NCBI GenBank assembly: GCA_045430305.1
Contig: JAILXW010000001.1
Span: 248,001 to 312,000 of the forward strand
Direction of reading: 5' to 3'
Source: Agarilytica sp045430305
Lineage (GTDB): Bacteria > Pseudomonadota > Gammaproteobacteria > Pseudomonadales > Cellvibrionaceae
Length of the DNA stretch: 64,000 bases
A program made the translations under genes and the position numbers. This document shows positions 29,184 through 37,605 of this stretch, one piece after another (positions within the stretch are counted from its first letter, which is position 1; each line of letters starts with the position of its first letter). A model generated the notes under the pieces. That model was given only the letters and a program-made list of their open reading frames with translations, searched no databases and was not told where the DNA came from.

Positions 29184-29792
29184 TTATGGCTCCCGGCGAA
29201 TCACGCCAACACTCAAGCCTTCTATTGAGAAAGCTTCGTCTCGTAGGTCAACAGTAATAACGTCAAAGTCAGGGTTTTCCGGCCAAAGCTCAACGACTGC
29301 ATTATTTCGTTCTCGACGATAGCGCTTAACAGTTACATCATCTTCGATCCGAGCAACAATAATTTCACCGTTACGGGCCTGATTGGTTTTATGTACAGCA
29401 AGCAGGTCGCCGTCGAGAATCCCGACATCTTTCATGCTCATTCCGTGTACAGTAAGAAAATAGTCGGCAGATGGGCTAAAGAATTCATGGGGAATATTGC
29501 AGTAATCTTCGATGTGCTCTTCTGCGAGAATAGGGCTACCTGCAGCCACCCGGCCGACAATAGGAATGCCATTTTGTGTTTCCGGCAGCCGAATACCGCG
29601 AGATGCCCCTGCGACCATTTCAATCGCACCTTTTCGAGCTAACGCTTTTAGATGTTCTTCTGCTGCGTTAGCAGAGCGAAACCCTAGGCTTTGAGCAATT
29701 TCAGCGCGGGTAGGTGGGTAACCAGTATCACCGATGTAATCTTTAATAAGGTCGAGCACTTCTTGTTGTCTGGCTGTGAGTTTTATCATCAT
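29184..29792 (-). CDS. lexA: SOS response repressor LexA
   Basis: 202 residues, the same length and numbering as E. coli LexA. The N-terminal winged helix ([31 protein letters not shown]) binds SOS boxes. The self-cleavage bond is Ala84-Gly85 in GRVAAGSP. The catalytic dyad is Ser119 (HGMSMKD) and Lys156 (DVTVKRY). Autoproteolysis is stimulated by RecA filaments. Two ATG codons are adjacent at 29792 and 29789; the first gives exact E. coli numbering. Its own promoter upstream carries two SOS boxes, so it is autoregulated, and sulA follows after 2 bp. Confidence 0.97.
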   Translation of the reverse strand: MMIKLTARQQEVLDLIKDYIGDTGYPPTRAEIAQSLGFRSANAAEEHLKALARKGAIEMVAGASRGIRLPETQNGIPIVGRVAAGSPILAEEHIEDYCNIPHEFFSPSADYFLTVHGMSMKDVGILDGDLLAVHKTNQARNGEIIVARIEDDVTVKRYRRERNNAVVELWPENPDFDVITVDLRDEAFSIEGLSVGVIRREP

Positions 29793-29911
29793 TTTTCCTC
29801 AGGGGTGCTCCCAAAACCACGAAAGCTGTGTCGAATTATGCAGTGGTTTAAAAATTCACCAAAAACGTAACTATTTAAGTGTAGTGTTGAGAATTCTTGC
29901 TAACTTCACGA

Positions 29912-29927
29912 TTGGATGAATATACAG
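29912..29927 (-). promoter_or_regulatory. Second, weaker SOS box (LexA operator)
   Basis: TTGGATGAATATACAG on the plus strand keeps the right half TATACAG of the gammaproteobacterial consensus CTGTATATATATACAG, but the left half is degraded. It is 20 bp from the stronger box, i.e. about two helical turns, between the promoter and lexA. Confidence 0.65.
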
Positions 29928-29931
29928 TTAA

Positions 29932-29947
29932 GTGTAATTATATACAG
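29932..29947 (-). promoter_or_regulatory. SOS box over the lexA -10 element
   Basis: On the minus strand the site reads CTGTATATAATTACAC: the left half CTGT is perfect and the spacing to ACA is the required 8 bp; only the last base differs from the consensus. It overlaps the -10 hexamer of the lexA promoter, so LexA binding would block RNA polymerase. Confidence 0.88.
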
Positions 29948-29964
29948 TATAATTGTTTTGGCAA
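29937..29964 (-). promoter_or_regulatory. lexA-sulA sigma70 promoter
   Basis: On the minus strand TTGCCA (29964-29959) and TATAAT (29942-29937) are separated by 16 bp. The -10 is a perfect consensus. Transcription would start near 29930, about 140 bp before the lexA start codon. Confidence 0.8.
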
Positions 29965-30440
29965 GCTGTAATATGATTTTTACTCACCTTTTACAATTAC
30001 AGTCCATTACAAGGGATTACGCGGGTTTCAGGCCACTTTTTGCCTCAGGTGTAAGCCTTTGCGTGTAGAAAAACATGTGTCGAATAAATTTACATTCGGT
30101 AAAATTTAGTTTCTCTTGAGTGAAAAATCATCTTTTTAGGAGGCGGCGTTTTTTTTCACGGAATAGGGTGAAAAACTGTGATCAATTAGGCATTTTTTCT
30201 TGGGTTTACCCCTACACAAGTGCAAAAAAGCTGTTTTAATAAGAACCACTGCAACGACAAACGAGCAACGAAAAATTTACTCACATGTCGGTTCGGTGAC
30301 GCAAAAAGCTGAGTCTACTTTTTAAAAAGGAATGTAGTGTGAGGCGCAGGAAGCCATCAGCTAGGTGCAGAATATAAGGAATGAGAATTCCGCGAACATA
30401 TTGTTGACTCTTAACTCAAAACACTTAAAAGGATCTAAAA
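29965..30440. other. Intergenic region upstream of hcp
   Basis: Long leader region before hcp, with no gene recognised on either strand. AAGGATCT lies close to the hcp start as ribosome site. I looked for a sigma54 -24/-12 pattern, common for hcp promoters, and did not find a convincing one. Confidence 0.5.
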
Positions 30441-30920
30441 ATGATTTTTATTGAATATGAAGGTATCGAAGGTAACGCAACAGCTAAAGGATATGAGAAG
30501 CACATCCGAGTAGATTCACTACAATTCGGTGTTGGTCGCGGCATCACTATGGAGCCAGGTAACTTGGCAAACCGTGAAGCTACACGTCCTAGCTTGAGCG
30601 AAGTAACCTTCACTCACAAAACTGACAACTCAGCGACTGCTTTGTTTAAAGAGTCAGTGTCTGGTTCACAAGGTAAAAAAGTTACTATCAAGTTTGTTCA
30701 AACTGGTGCAGACAAATTAGTTGAGTACATGACTTACACTTTGACTGACGTTCTAGTAAGTGGCTATTCAATCTCTGCTGATGGCGACAATGACCCATTA
30801 GAGTCAATTTCTTTAAGCTACGCTAAAATCGAAGTTCGTTACCACGACTACGACAAGACTAACAAAGGCGCTAGCCCACAAACCGTATTCTACGATTTGG
30901 AAACTGGTACTCCAGGCTAA
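30441..30920 (+). CDS. hcp: T6SS tube protein Hcp
   Basis: 159 residues in one Hcp domain. The beta-barrel signature runs from FIEYEGIEG through HIRVDSLQFGVGRGI (with the usual intervening 'GNA' loop), SEVTFTHKTDNSATALFKES, YTLTDVLVSGYSIS and LESISLSYAKIEVRY to the Tyr-Asp-rich C-terminus. Hcp hexamers stack into the inner tube that is fired out of the cell. Codon use is strongly that of a highly expressed gene (for example GTTCGT, GAAGCT, few rare codons). A hairpin follows at 30958, so hcp may be transcribed both alone and with vgrG, which starts 269 bp later. Confidence 0.95.
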   Translation: MIFIEYEGIEGNATAKGYEKHIRVDSLQFGVGRGITMEPGNLANREATRPSLSEVTFTHKTDNSATALFKESVSGSQGKKVTIKFVQTGADKLVEYMTYTLTDVLVSGYSISADGDNDPLESISLSYAKIEVRYHDYDKTNKGASPQTVFYDLETGTPG

Positions 30921-30957
30921 GTCTAGACTTTGCATAGCAAAGACAGGCTTTAAATAC

Positions 30958-30987
30958 GGGAGCGTGCGGCATCAGCTGTTCGCTCCC
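30958..30987 (+). terminator. Hairpin after hcp, possible partial terminator
   Basis: GGGAGCG and CGCTCCC can pair across a 16-base loop, followed by TTGTT rather than a full T-run. It could lower read-through into vgrG or stabilise the hcp mRNA. Confidence 0.45.
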
Positions 30988-31189
30988 TTGTTGCATCTGG
31001 CGCCCTAATATATGAAGTTAGAGGTACTTGAAAGCTGCAAAAAGTGTAAGTGTTGGTAATCCACACGGCGGTATAAGGCGCTTATAATAGTGCTTTGAAG
31101 CTCATAATAATGAAGTGGATACAAGAATCTTGTTCAAGACACCATTAAACTGTCAGGCATAACGGACAATTACGAACGGAACCCCGCAT

Positions 31190-33121
31190 ATGAGTATTAC
31201 TCAAGAGCAACGCACTATAGCGATTGGCGATTTCTCTCTCGGAGCAGATACCTTTCTGCTTACAGGTTTTGAGGGCAGTGAGTACATCTCCGATCTTAGC
31301 GAATTCAATATTGATGTTATTTCCGAAAACCTCAATATTAATCCAGAAAGTATTGTTGGTAAAACGACGACAGTTACCATTCAGGATGACTTTGAACGAG
31401 TTTTTCACGGGTATATTCGTTCGTTTACGTATGGTGAAATCGCTGCCAGTGATGTGCGGCAATATAAAATGACCATGGTGCCTTGGTTGTGGTTTCTAAC
31501 CAAGACCAACAATCACCGAATTTTTCAAGACAAGAACACGAAAGAAATCATTAGTCATGTCTTTCAAAATCACGGTTTTACTGATTTCGATTTTCGCGCT
31601 CAAGATGGTACAAAACGAGAGTATTGTATTCAGCATAATGAAAGCGACTTTAATTTTGTGTCGCGCTTGCTCGAAGAAGAAGGTATTGCCTATTACTTTC
31701 AGCATGAATCAAATAAGCACAAGTTGATCCTTGTCGATCAAAAAAATGCTTACGATGAGTTCGCACAGTCGAATCTAGAATACTCGAATGGTAGCTCCCC
31801 CAATCATCAATTGTCGCGATGGGAGCACCTGTACAATTATAAAAAAGGCCAGTGGTCGTTCAGCGATTACAACTTTAAAGAGCCGGCCAAAAAACTTTTT
31901 TCTAATACTAAAACCACTAGTAAATTCGCAAATAATGCTAATTTTGAGCACTATGAATATGGTGCAATGAACGATTTTTCTTCGGGTGATGACCTAGTGA
32001 AAATTCGCCTTGATGCGGAAGAGGCGGGTATCAACTTAGTCTCCGCTAGTAGTGATTGCACCACCTTTTATGCGGGCGGTAAATTTAAAGTTGAAAAACA
32101 CGATAGTGCTAGTGAGAAGGGCGAATATATCGTAGTCCGTATACATCACCGTGCATTCGACAACACCCATTTATCTGGCCAATCAGCGGGTTCGGGTTAT
32201 ACCAATAATTTTATTTGTATTCCTTCTGATGTGCATTTTCGTCCTCAGCAAATACATAAACGCCCAGTCATGCGCGGCCCTCAATCGGCTATCGTGACAG
32301 GCCCGGCAGGCGAAGAAATTTATGTCGACGACCTAGGTCGAGTTAAAGTGCAGTTTTATTGGGATCGAGACGGTAATAACGATGAGAATACGAGCTGCTT
32401 TATACGTGTTATGCAGCAGTGGGCTGGGGCGCAGTGGGGGGCTTCATTTATTCCTCGCATTGGGCACGAGGTCATCGTTGATTTCATCGAGGGTGATCCT
32501 GATCGGCCGATTATTACGGGCACAGTATATAACGGTAAAAATAAGCCTCCTTTTGATTCGAAAACGAAAAGCGGTTGGCGCACACGTTCTAGTAAGAGTG
32601 GCTCAGCAGCAAATTGTAATGAATTGATTTTTGATGATAAGAAAGACAACGAGCAAATATTTATCCATGCAGAAAAAAACATGGATACGGAAGTCGAGAA
32701 TGACGAAACGTTGACCGTCGACAACGATCGATCAAAGCATGTCAAACATGACGAATCATCGACAATCGATAACGATCGCAGCAAAACGATCGGAAACAAC
32801 CAATCAGAATCCATTGGTAAAAATGTAACGATTTCTGTTGGCGAAAATCACGACGAAAATATTGGCACCAATATGACCGTTAGTGTTGGCAAAGACTTAA
32901 GCGAAACTGTCGGTGGGAAGCACACCGAAAATGTAAGTAAAGAGTACAAGCTTTCAGCTAAAAGCATCACCCTGGAAGCGCAGGATCAAATCACATTGAA
33001 AACTGGAAGTGCACAAATTGTGATGAAAAAGAGTGGCGATATCACGATCAGTGGTAAAAACATTAACGTGAAAGGTTCAGGTAACGTGGTGCTAAAAGGC
33101 AGTAAAGTTACAGCAAATTAG
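31190..33121 (+). CDS. vgrG: T6SS spike protein VgrG
   Basis: 643 residues. The N-terminal gp27-like part (1-370) includes FEGSEYISDLSEFNIDV, RVFHGYIRSF, YCIQHNESDFNFVSRLLEEEGIAYYF. The gp5 OB-fold lies at about 375-455 (VDDLGRVKVQFYWDRDG, FIRVMQQWAGAQWGASFIPRIG, EVIVDFIEGDPDRPIITG). The tail from 500 has regular gp5-type repeats (IGKNVTISVGENHDENIG) and ends in a beta-prism-like ITLKTGSAQIVMKKSGDITI. There is no extra enzymatic domain, so it is a structural spike carrying cargo through the PAAR tip. It heads a seven-gene downstream set with gaps of 4-68 bp. Confidence 0.96.
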   Translation: MSITQEQRTIAIGDFSLGADTFLLTGFEGSEYISDLSEFNIDVISENLNINPESIVGKTTTVTIQDDFERVFHGYIRSFTYGEIAASDVRQYKMTMVPWLWFLTKTNNHRIFQDKNTKEIISHVFQNHGFTDFDFRAQDGTKREYCIQHNESDFNFVSRLLEEEGIAYYFQHESNKHKLILVDQKNAYDEFAQSNLEYSNGSSPNHQLSRWEHLYNYKKGQWSFSDYNFKEPAKKLFSNTKTTSKFANNANFEHYEYGAMNDFSSGDDLVKIRLDAEEAGINLVSASSDCTTFYAGGKFKVEKHDSASEKGEYIVVRIHHRAFDNTHLSGQSAGSGYTNNFICIPSDVHFRPQQIHKRPVMRGPQSAIVTGPAGEEIYVDDLGRVKVQFYWDRDGNNDENTSCFIRVMQQWAGAQWGASFIPRIGHEVIVDFIEGDPDRPIITGTVYNGKNKPPFDSKTKSGWRTRSSKSGSAANCNELIFDDKKDNEQIFIHAEKNMDTEVENDETLTVDNDRSKHVKHDESSTIDNDRSKTIGNNQSESIGKNVTISVGENHDENIGTNMTVSVGKDLSETVGGKHTENVSKEYKLSAKSITLEAQDQITLKTGSAQIVMKKSGDITISGKNINVKGSGNVVLKGSKVTAN

Positions 33122-33160
33122 AACTGGGTTTACTAAAATTATTCTTGCGAGATTGACGTT

Positions 33161-33700
33161 ATGAACAAAATCTATGAACCAGAAGTGAGTCAAGAAGTGT
33201 TAACCGCTTCAACTCCGGAAGTCGCCGCAAATAATGAACTGATTTTAGGTATGGTTGCTAGTGTTGATGCAGCATCGCAACCGAAAGTGGAATACTTTCT
33301 TCAAGGCAAGAAGTACGCCGTTAATGCCATTACAACACAAGCATTATCCGCCGATCAGGTAGGGCGGCAAGTGGCGTTAATGTTCGTTAATGGAAATGGC
33401 CAGCAACCGATTGTGCTAGGTCTAATTCGTAATGCATTGGATGACGCCATTGATAACTTTGAGAAAAATAATGAAGTTGAAGTTTCAGAACAAAAAGTTT
33501 CTGAAACCAGTGAGCCTAATGTATGTAAAGTGGACGGTGAGAAGCTTGTTCTTGAGGGTAAAGAAGAAGTCGTACTGAAGTGCGGAAGTTCGAGTATCAG
33601 TTTAAATAAAAACGGCAAGATTGTGTTGCGTGGTAAATATCTCGTAAGCCGCTCCTCTGGTGTCAACCGAATCATGGGTGGTTCGGTGCAAGTCAACTAA
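33161..33700 (+). CDS. DUF6484 protein with VgrG-like tail
   Basis: 179 residues. Residues 25-85 (ILGMVASVDAASQPKVEYFL, GRQVALMFVNGNGQQPIVLGLIRN) form a compact OB/SH3-like domain recognised as DUF6484. An acidic linker (90-120) leads to a C-terminal beta segment, LVLEGKEEVVLKCGSSSISL and KIVLRGKYL, which lines up with the end of VgrG (ITLEAQDQITLKTGSAQIVM). DUF6484 genes accompany vgrG/DUF2169 clusters; the role is not known. I infer that it binds at or beside the VgrG needle. It starts 39 bp after vgrG. Confidence 0.85.
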   Translation: MNKIYEPEVSQEVLTASTPEVAANNELILGMVASVDAASQPKVEYFLQGKKYAVNAITTQALSADQVGRQVALMFVNGNGQQPIVLGLIRNALDDAIDNFEKNNEVEVSEQKVSETSEPNVCKVDGEKLVLEGKEEVVLKCGSSSISLNKNGKIVLRGKYLVSRSSGVNRIMGGSVQVN

Positions 33701-33768
33701 ACGGGAATTTTTGTGGCTTCTAGATGTTTGAATTTGAGTTTGTGCAAGCGTAGTAAGGTGTATGCATA

Positions 33769-34755
33769 ATGCTCCAGCTAAAAAATCTCACGCCCTTTGA
33801 AGCCGATGTCGCGGTATTTCCCGACGAAAATGGTGAAGACGCGTTGTTTGCAATGGTTAAAGCCACATTTAATGTTGGAAAAGAATGGACGCTGGCTGAC
33901 GAGCAAGAACCTCTCGTTCAGGTTGATGAATATTGGGGCGATTCTGCTACTTCCAGTTTAAAAGCCAGCTCTGATTATCATATTGGTAAAAGTGCTACAG
34001 ACGTACTCATAATGGGCCATGCCTGTGCGCCAAATTATGAACCCGTTGAGCAGTTGGATGTAACCATACAAATAGGTTCGCTGCAAAATACATTGCGCGT
34101 GTTTGGTAATCGCGCCTGGCAAAACGAGCGAATAACCCACCCTCAGCAGTTTAAGAAAATGCCAATGGTGTACGAGCGCGCATACGGTGGCAGTGTTTTA
34201 GAAAATGGTGAGCAGGTGGCTTCTGAGGCTTATAACCCGGCGGGAATAGGGTTTAAGCAAGAAAGGGAATATTTGGAAGGCTTGCCATTGCCAAATATAG
34301 AAAACCCATCCCAGCTTATTTCTTCTCAAAATGATTCGCCAGTTCCAGTTGGTACAGCCCCAACAGCTCCCTTTTGGCAAAATAGGGCGGCTTTCTGCGG
34401 TACATATGACGACGCATGGCAAACTGAACGGGCGCCATTTTTGCCTGAAGATTTTAATAAACGGTTTCTAAATTGTGCGCCGCCTAATTTTATTTATGAT
34501 GGTTTTTTGCAAGGTGGTGAGTCTGTATATATCAATAATATGCACGAACGCGGCCCGTTAAATTTCGTTATTCCTGCGGTAAAACTAAATGCAAAAATCC
34601 AGCTCGGTGAGCAACTTCATACGAGTGGTTTCGAGCTGGAAACCTTAACGCTTCGTCCTAATGAGCTAAAGGCGACAATGGTTTGGCGAGCCAAATATAG
34701 CCCACCGCTATCGGCACAACAGATCGATGAAATACGTGTTTCAATGTCACGCTAA
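33769..34755 (+). CDS. DUF2169 protein, probable T6SS effector adaptor
   Basis: 328 residues. It starts KNLTPFEADVAVFPDENGEDAL and continues VVKATFNVG-like, YWGDSATSSLKASSDYHIGKSATDVLIMGHA, matching the beta-rich DUF2169 family. Later markers are ERAYGGS, YNPAGIGF, LPNIENPSQLISS and PVGTAPTAPFW. DUF2169 proteins are encoded next to PAAR-type and large effector genes and are thought to act in loading cargo onto VgrG; the molecular step is not proved. It sits between the DUF6484 and DUF4150 genes in the same operon. Confidence 0.92.
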   Translation: MLQLKNLTPFEADVAVFPDENGEDALFAMVKATFNVGKEWTLADEQEPLVQVDEYWGDSATSSLKASSDYHIGKSATDVLIMGHACAPNYEPVEQLDVTIQIGSLQNTLRVFGNRAWQNERITHPQQFKKMPMVYERAYGGSVLENGEQVASEAYNPAGIGFKQEREYLEGLPLPNIENPSQLISSQNDSPVPVGTAPTAPFWQNRAAFCGTYDDAWQTERAPFLPEDFNKRFLNCAPPNFIYDGFLQGGESVYINNMHERGPLNFVIPAVKLNAKIQLGEQLHTSGFELETLTLRPNELKATMVWRAKYSPPLSAQQIDEIRVSMSR

Positions 34756-34808
34756 GCAATATCACGTTTATTAGATAGAACGACTAAAAAGAATATAGAG
34801 AAAACATC

Positions 34809-35189
34809 ATGGGCCAAACAACATTCGCAAATGCACGAGGTATCGCACACAAAGGCAGTGGTGGTATGAGTATTGTGTTTCCCGATGTGTGTAAAACACC
34901 TGTTGGTAATTCCGTGATACCGATTCCTTATCCAAATCTCGGCAAGTCTTCTGACACAACGAAAGGCCCAAAGTCTGTAAAGACGGATAAAAAAATGCCG
35001 ATGGTCAAAAAAGCTCAATATTCCACAAGTACAGGCGACGAGCCTGGCACCGCGAAAGGCGTTTCAAGTGGCACGACAAAGGGGGTATGCGAATTTATGA
35101 TGTATTCCTTCGATGTTAAATTTGAAGGGAAAAATGTCTGTCGTATGGGTGATCCTTTGTTCCATAACAAAAAGAATATAATGGGCTAG
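34809..35189 (+). CDS. DUF4150 PAAR-like spike-tip protein
   Basis: 126 residues. MSIVFPDVCKTPVGNSVIPIPYPNLG is the DUF4150 hallmark, followed by SGDEPGTAKGVSSG and GKNVCRMGDPLFHN. The His and Cys residues fit the zinc-binding point of PAAR-type tips. The domain stands alone, not fused to the effector, so the Rhs protein downstream must be attached non-covalently. The TIGR02270 gene begins 9 bp after the stop. Confidence 0.93.
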   Translation: MGQTTFANARGIAHKGSGGMSIVFPDVCKTPVGNSVIPIPYPNLGKSSDTTKGPKSVKTDKKMPMVKKAQYSTSTGDEPGTAKGVSSGTTKGVCEFMMYSFDVKFEGKNVCRMGDPLFHNKKNIMG

Positions 35190-35198
35190 GGCTGAAAA

Positions 35199-36494
35199 AT
35201 GGGGTTAGCTAGTCCAGTTAGAGCTTATTCTGATGTCGTTGACCAGTTTGTTAATGATGCTTCGTTTTTGTGGGTGCTTCGATCTGTCGCGCATGATCAA
35301 CCGCACTATGCCGTCGCCGATTTACATGAGCTTGAAACGCGCATTCAAAAGCAGCTTGACGGGTTGTTTGTGGAGCCAGAACTAGCGTGGGAACTTATTC
35401 AAGATGCTCTGGAGTTTGAAGAGGCTGGTGAAGTATTTACAGCAACCGTTTTTGCTTTTCGTTCACGAGAGGTAGAAAAAATAAAGGCGGCGGTAAATGC
35501 GGGAATGAAATCTGACGAAACACGTCGAGGTCTCATTTCGGCTATGGCATGGTTGCCACAAAAGCTTGTTCACGCGTGGTTGACAAAATTCTATCAAAGT
35601 AAAGATCTGTCACATAAAACCTTAGCGCTATCAGTAAGTATTTCGCGGCGAGAAAACCCAGAAGAATATATCGGAAAAATTCTCAACCGAGAAGACTGTT
35701 TGGCCATTCCAAACTTGTATGCCGAAGCACTTAAGTCTGTTGGAGTATTCAAACGGGCCGACTTGAAACAGTATCTTTTAGTCGCAGCAGATCACGAAGT
35801 AACTCAAGTGCAATTCTGGGCAATATGGGCATTGGCCTTATTGGGGGATCGTCAGTTTTGCGAAAAGCTAAAGCCTTTCGTGGTAGATGAAAGTGACCTG
35901 CAGCAACAAGCTATTCAATTAGCATTTCGTTGTCTTCCTATTTCCGTCGCTCGGGAATGGATTAAAGAGTTAATCGCAACACCAGAAAATATTCGCCTTG
36001 CAGTCAAAGCCGTTGCGGCACTCGGTGACCCGGAAGCAATCAATTGGTTGATCGGCTTAATGCGCAACACCACGCATTCACGGTTAGCGAGTGAAGCATT
36101 TTCCATGATAACGGGCATCGATATTGAGGCAAATGAATTAGCGTTTGACTTACCTGACCTTGAAGATGCCTTGCCGGGTGAAGAGGCGGAGGGCACAGAC
36201 CAAGACGATGTTGCTATGGACGAAGATGAAAACCTTCCTTGGCCTAATGCAGACAAAATTCAAGCCATCTGGCAAAAATACGGTAATCGTTTTCATTCCG
36301 GGAAACGCTATTTAATGGGTAAAGAGATTGGTGCTCAAAACCATGGTTTTTTTGACGAAAACACACAAATTGAGAGCGCCCTAAAAAAAGAAGACAGCTT
36401 TTTACAGCGTCAACGTCACGCTGCTGCCATCGAGTTAGCGCTGGCTCATCCTTCACTGCCGTATTTAAATACCAACGCTAAGGTTATTGGTTAA
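35199..36494 (+). CDS. TIGR02270 family HEAT-like repeat protein of T6SS loci
   Basis: 431 residues, helical throughout, with several HEAT-like units: SAMAWLPQKLVHAWLTKF, VTQVQFWAIWALALLGDRQF and IRLAVKAVAALGDPEAINWLIGLM. The C-terminal part (ADKIQAIWQKYGNRF, GKRYLMGKEI) is characteristic of TIGR02270. An acidic linker lies at 330-350. Found with DUF2169/PAAR genes; probably a scaffold or chaperone for effector assembly. AGGG precedes ATG 35199, and the stop is 4 bp before the next start, so tight coupling is expected. Confidence 0.87.
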   Translation: MGLASPVRAYSDVVDQFVNDASFLWVLRSVAHDQPHYAVADLHELETRIQKQLDGLFVEPELAWELIQDALEFEEAGEVFTATVFAFRSREVEKIKAAVNAGMKSDETRRGLISAMAWLPQKLVHAWLTKFYQSKDLSHKTLALSVSISRRENPEEYIGKILNREDCLAIPNLYAEALKSVGVFKRADLKQYLLVAADHEVTQVQFWAIWALALLGDRQFCEKLKPFVVDESDLQQQAIQLAFRCLPISVAREWIKELIATPENIRLAVKAVAALGDPEAINWLIGLMRNTTHSRLASEAFSMITGIDIEANELAFDLPDLEDALPGEEAEGTDQDDVAMDEDENLPWPNADKIQAIWQKYGNRFHSGKRYLMGKEIGAQNHGFFDENTQIESALKKEDSFLQRQRHAAAIELALAHPSLPYLNTNAKVIG

Positions 36495-36498
36495 ACGT

Positions 36499-37569
36499 AT
36501 GAGCCAAAATAAAATGTATATCGCTGGTATTGGAATGTTCACCCCAGTTGGTGCCGATAGCGTGATGACTGCCGCGGCAGTAAATGCGGGTATTAGTGCA
36601 TATAAAGATTCCGGCTATTTCACTAAGACCAAAGAACCTATAAAAATGGCCCAAGTGCCTCAAGATGCGCTTCCCGAGCTAAGTGATGAACTTAAGCTTT
36701 GCGGCATGTACGGTCGTTGGGAGCAACATCTTGTGCAGTTGGCTGGAACAGCAATCCAAGAAGCGCTATCGGAATACAGTGGCGAACCGCTTCCGTTAAT
36801 TCTCGCAGGGCCAGAACATTATCAGCAATGGCCACATCAGTTGCCCGATAACTTTTTACAGAATGTTGTAACGCAAAGTGGGGCGCCCATCGACGTAACA
36901 CATAGCCGAACCGTGCAAATTGGGCGTGCTGGCACAATAGAAGCATTGCAGTTAGCGGAGCGTTTTTTATTTGAAGCCGATAAAGAATTTGTTTTGGTTG
37001 GAGGTGTCGATAGTTACCAACGCCCAGAATTATTCCGAGGCTTACTAGAATACGGTCGATTAGCAATTCCAGGCAATAAAGATGGGTTTGTTCCTGGTGA
37101 GGGTGCAGCCTTTATTCTTGTCGCCAAAGACAAAACTAATGCGCTAACACTAAATGAACACAGCGCTTTTATTACTGCGGCATCAACCTGGGAAGAGGCG
37201 GCACATCTATATAGCGCGCAAGCGAATAAAGGCGAAGGCTTAGATAAAGCCGTTAAAGCATCGCTAAAAAATTATACCGGCCCCAATATTCGTAAAATTT
37301 ACTCGAGCATCAACGGCGAATCTTATTGGTCAAAAGAGCTTGGTGTCATGCTTTCGCGAAATAATACGCGTATGGTCGAAGATGCAAGTATTGAACACCC
37401 AGCAGATTGTTTTGGTGACCTTGGTGCCGCAAGTGGTGCAGCGCTTATAGGCTTAGCCGCTCTTGATTTGTTAGAAAATAACGCATACACGAGCCACTTG
37501 ACCTGTGCATCATCAGATCATCAACACCGTGCGGCGGCACTTCTAAGTGTCGATATGCAGGCGGCTTAA
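36499..37569 (+). CDS. Ketoacyl-synthase-fold protein without catalytic residues
   Basis: 356 residues from ATG 36499, in frame with an earlier TTG that overlaps the previous gene. The thiolase/KAS fold is clear from YIAGIGMFTPVG, LVGGVDSYQRP, the GFVPGEGAAFILVA segment and FGDLGAASGAALIGL. The usual nucleophile motif (ACSS/ACAT) is replaced by QIGRAGTIEAL with no Cys; the HGTGT His region reads SSINGESYWSKELG, and the second His motif reads FGDLGAASG. All three catalytic positions therefore appear lost, so condensing activity is not expected. Such proteins occur in DUF2169/TIGR02270 T6SS loci; a structural or effector-binding role is my inference. Confidence 0.85.
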   Translation: MSQNKMYIAGIGMFTPVGADSVMTAAAVNAGISAYKDSGYFTKTKEPIKMAQVPQDALPELSDELKLCGMYGRWEQHLVQLAGTAIQEALSEYSGEPLPLILAGPEHYQQWPHQLPDNFLQNVVTQSGAPIDVTHSRTVQIGRAGTIEALQLAERFLFEADKEFVLVGGVDSYQRPELFRGLLEYGRLAIPGNKDGFVPGEGAAFILVAKDKTNALTLNEHSAFITAASTWEEAAHLYSAQANKGEGLDKAVKASLKNYTGPNIRKIYSSINGESYWSKELGVMLSRNNTRMVEDASIEHPADCFGDLGAASGAALIGLAALDLLENNAYTSHLTCASSDHQHRAAALLSVDMQAA

Positions 37570-37605
37570 CGGAATGAAAAAGAATATTAACAGGATATTT
37601 CACAG

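Noticed and set aside
30200..30440. Sigma54 promoter for hcp
   Set aside because: No GG-N10-GC core with suitable flanks could be found by eye.
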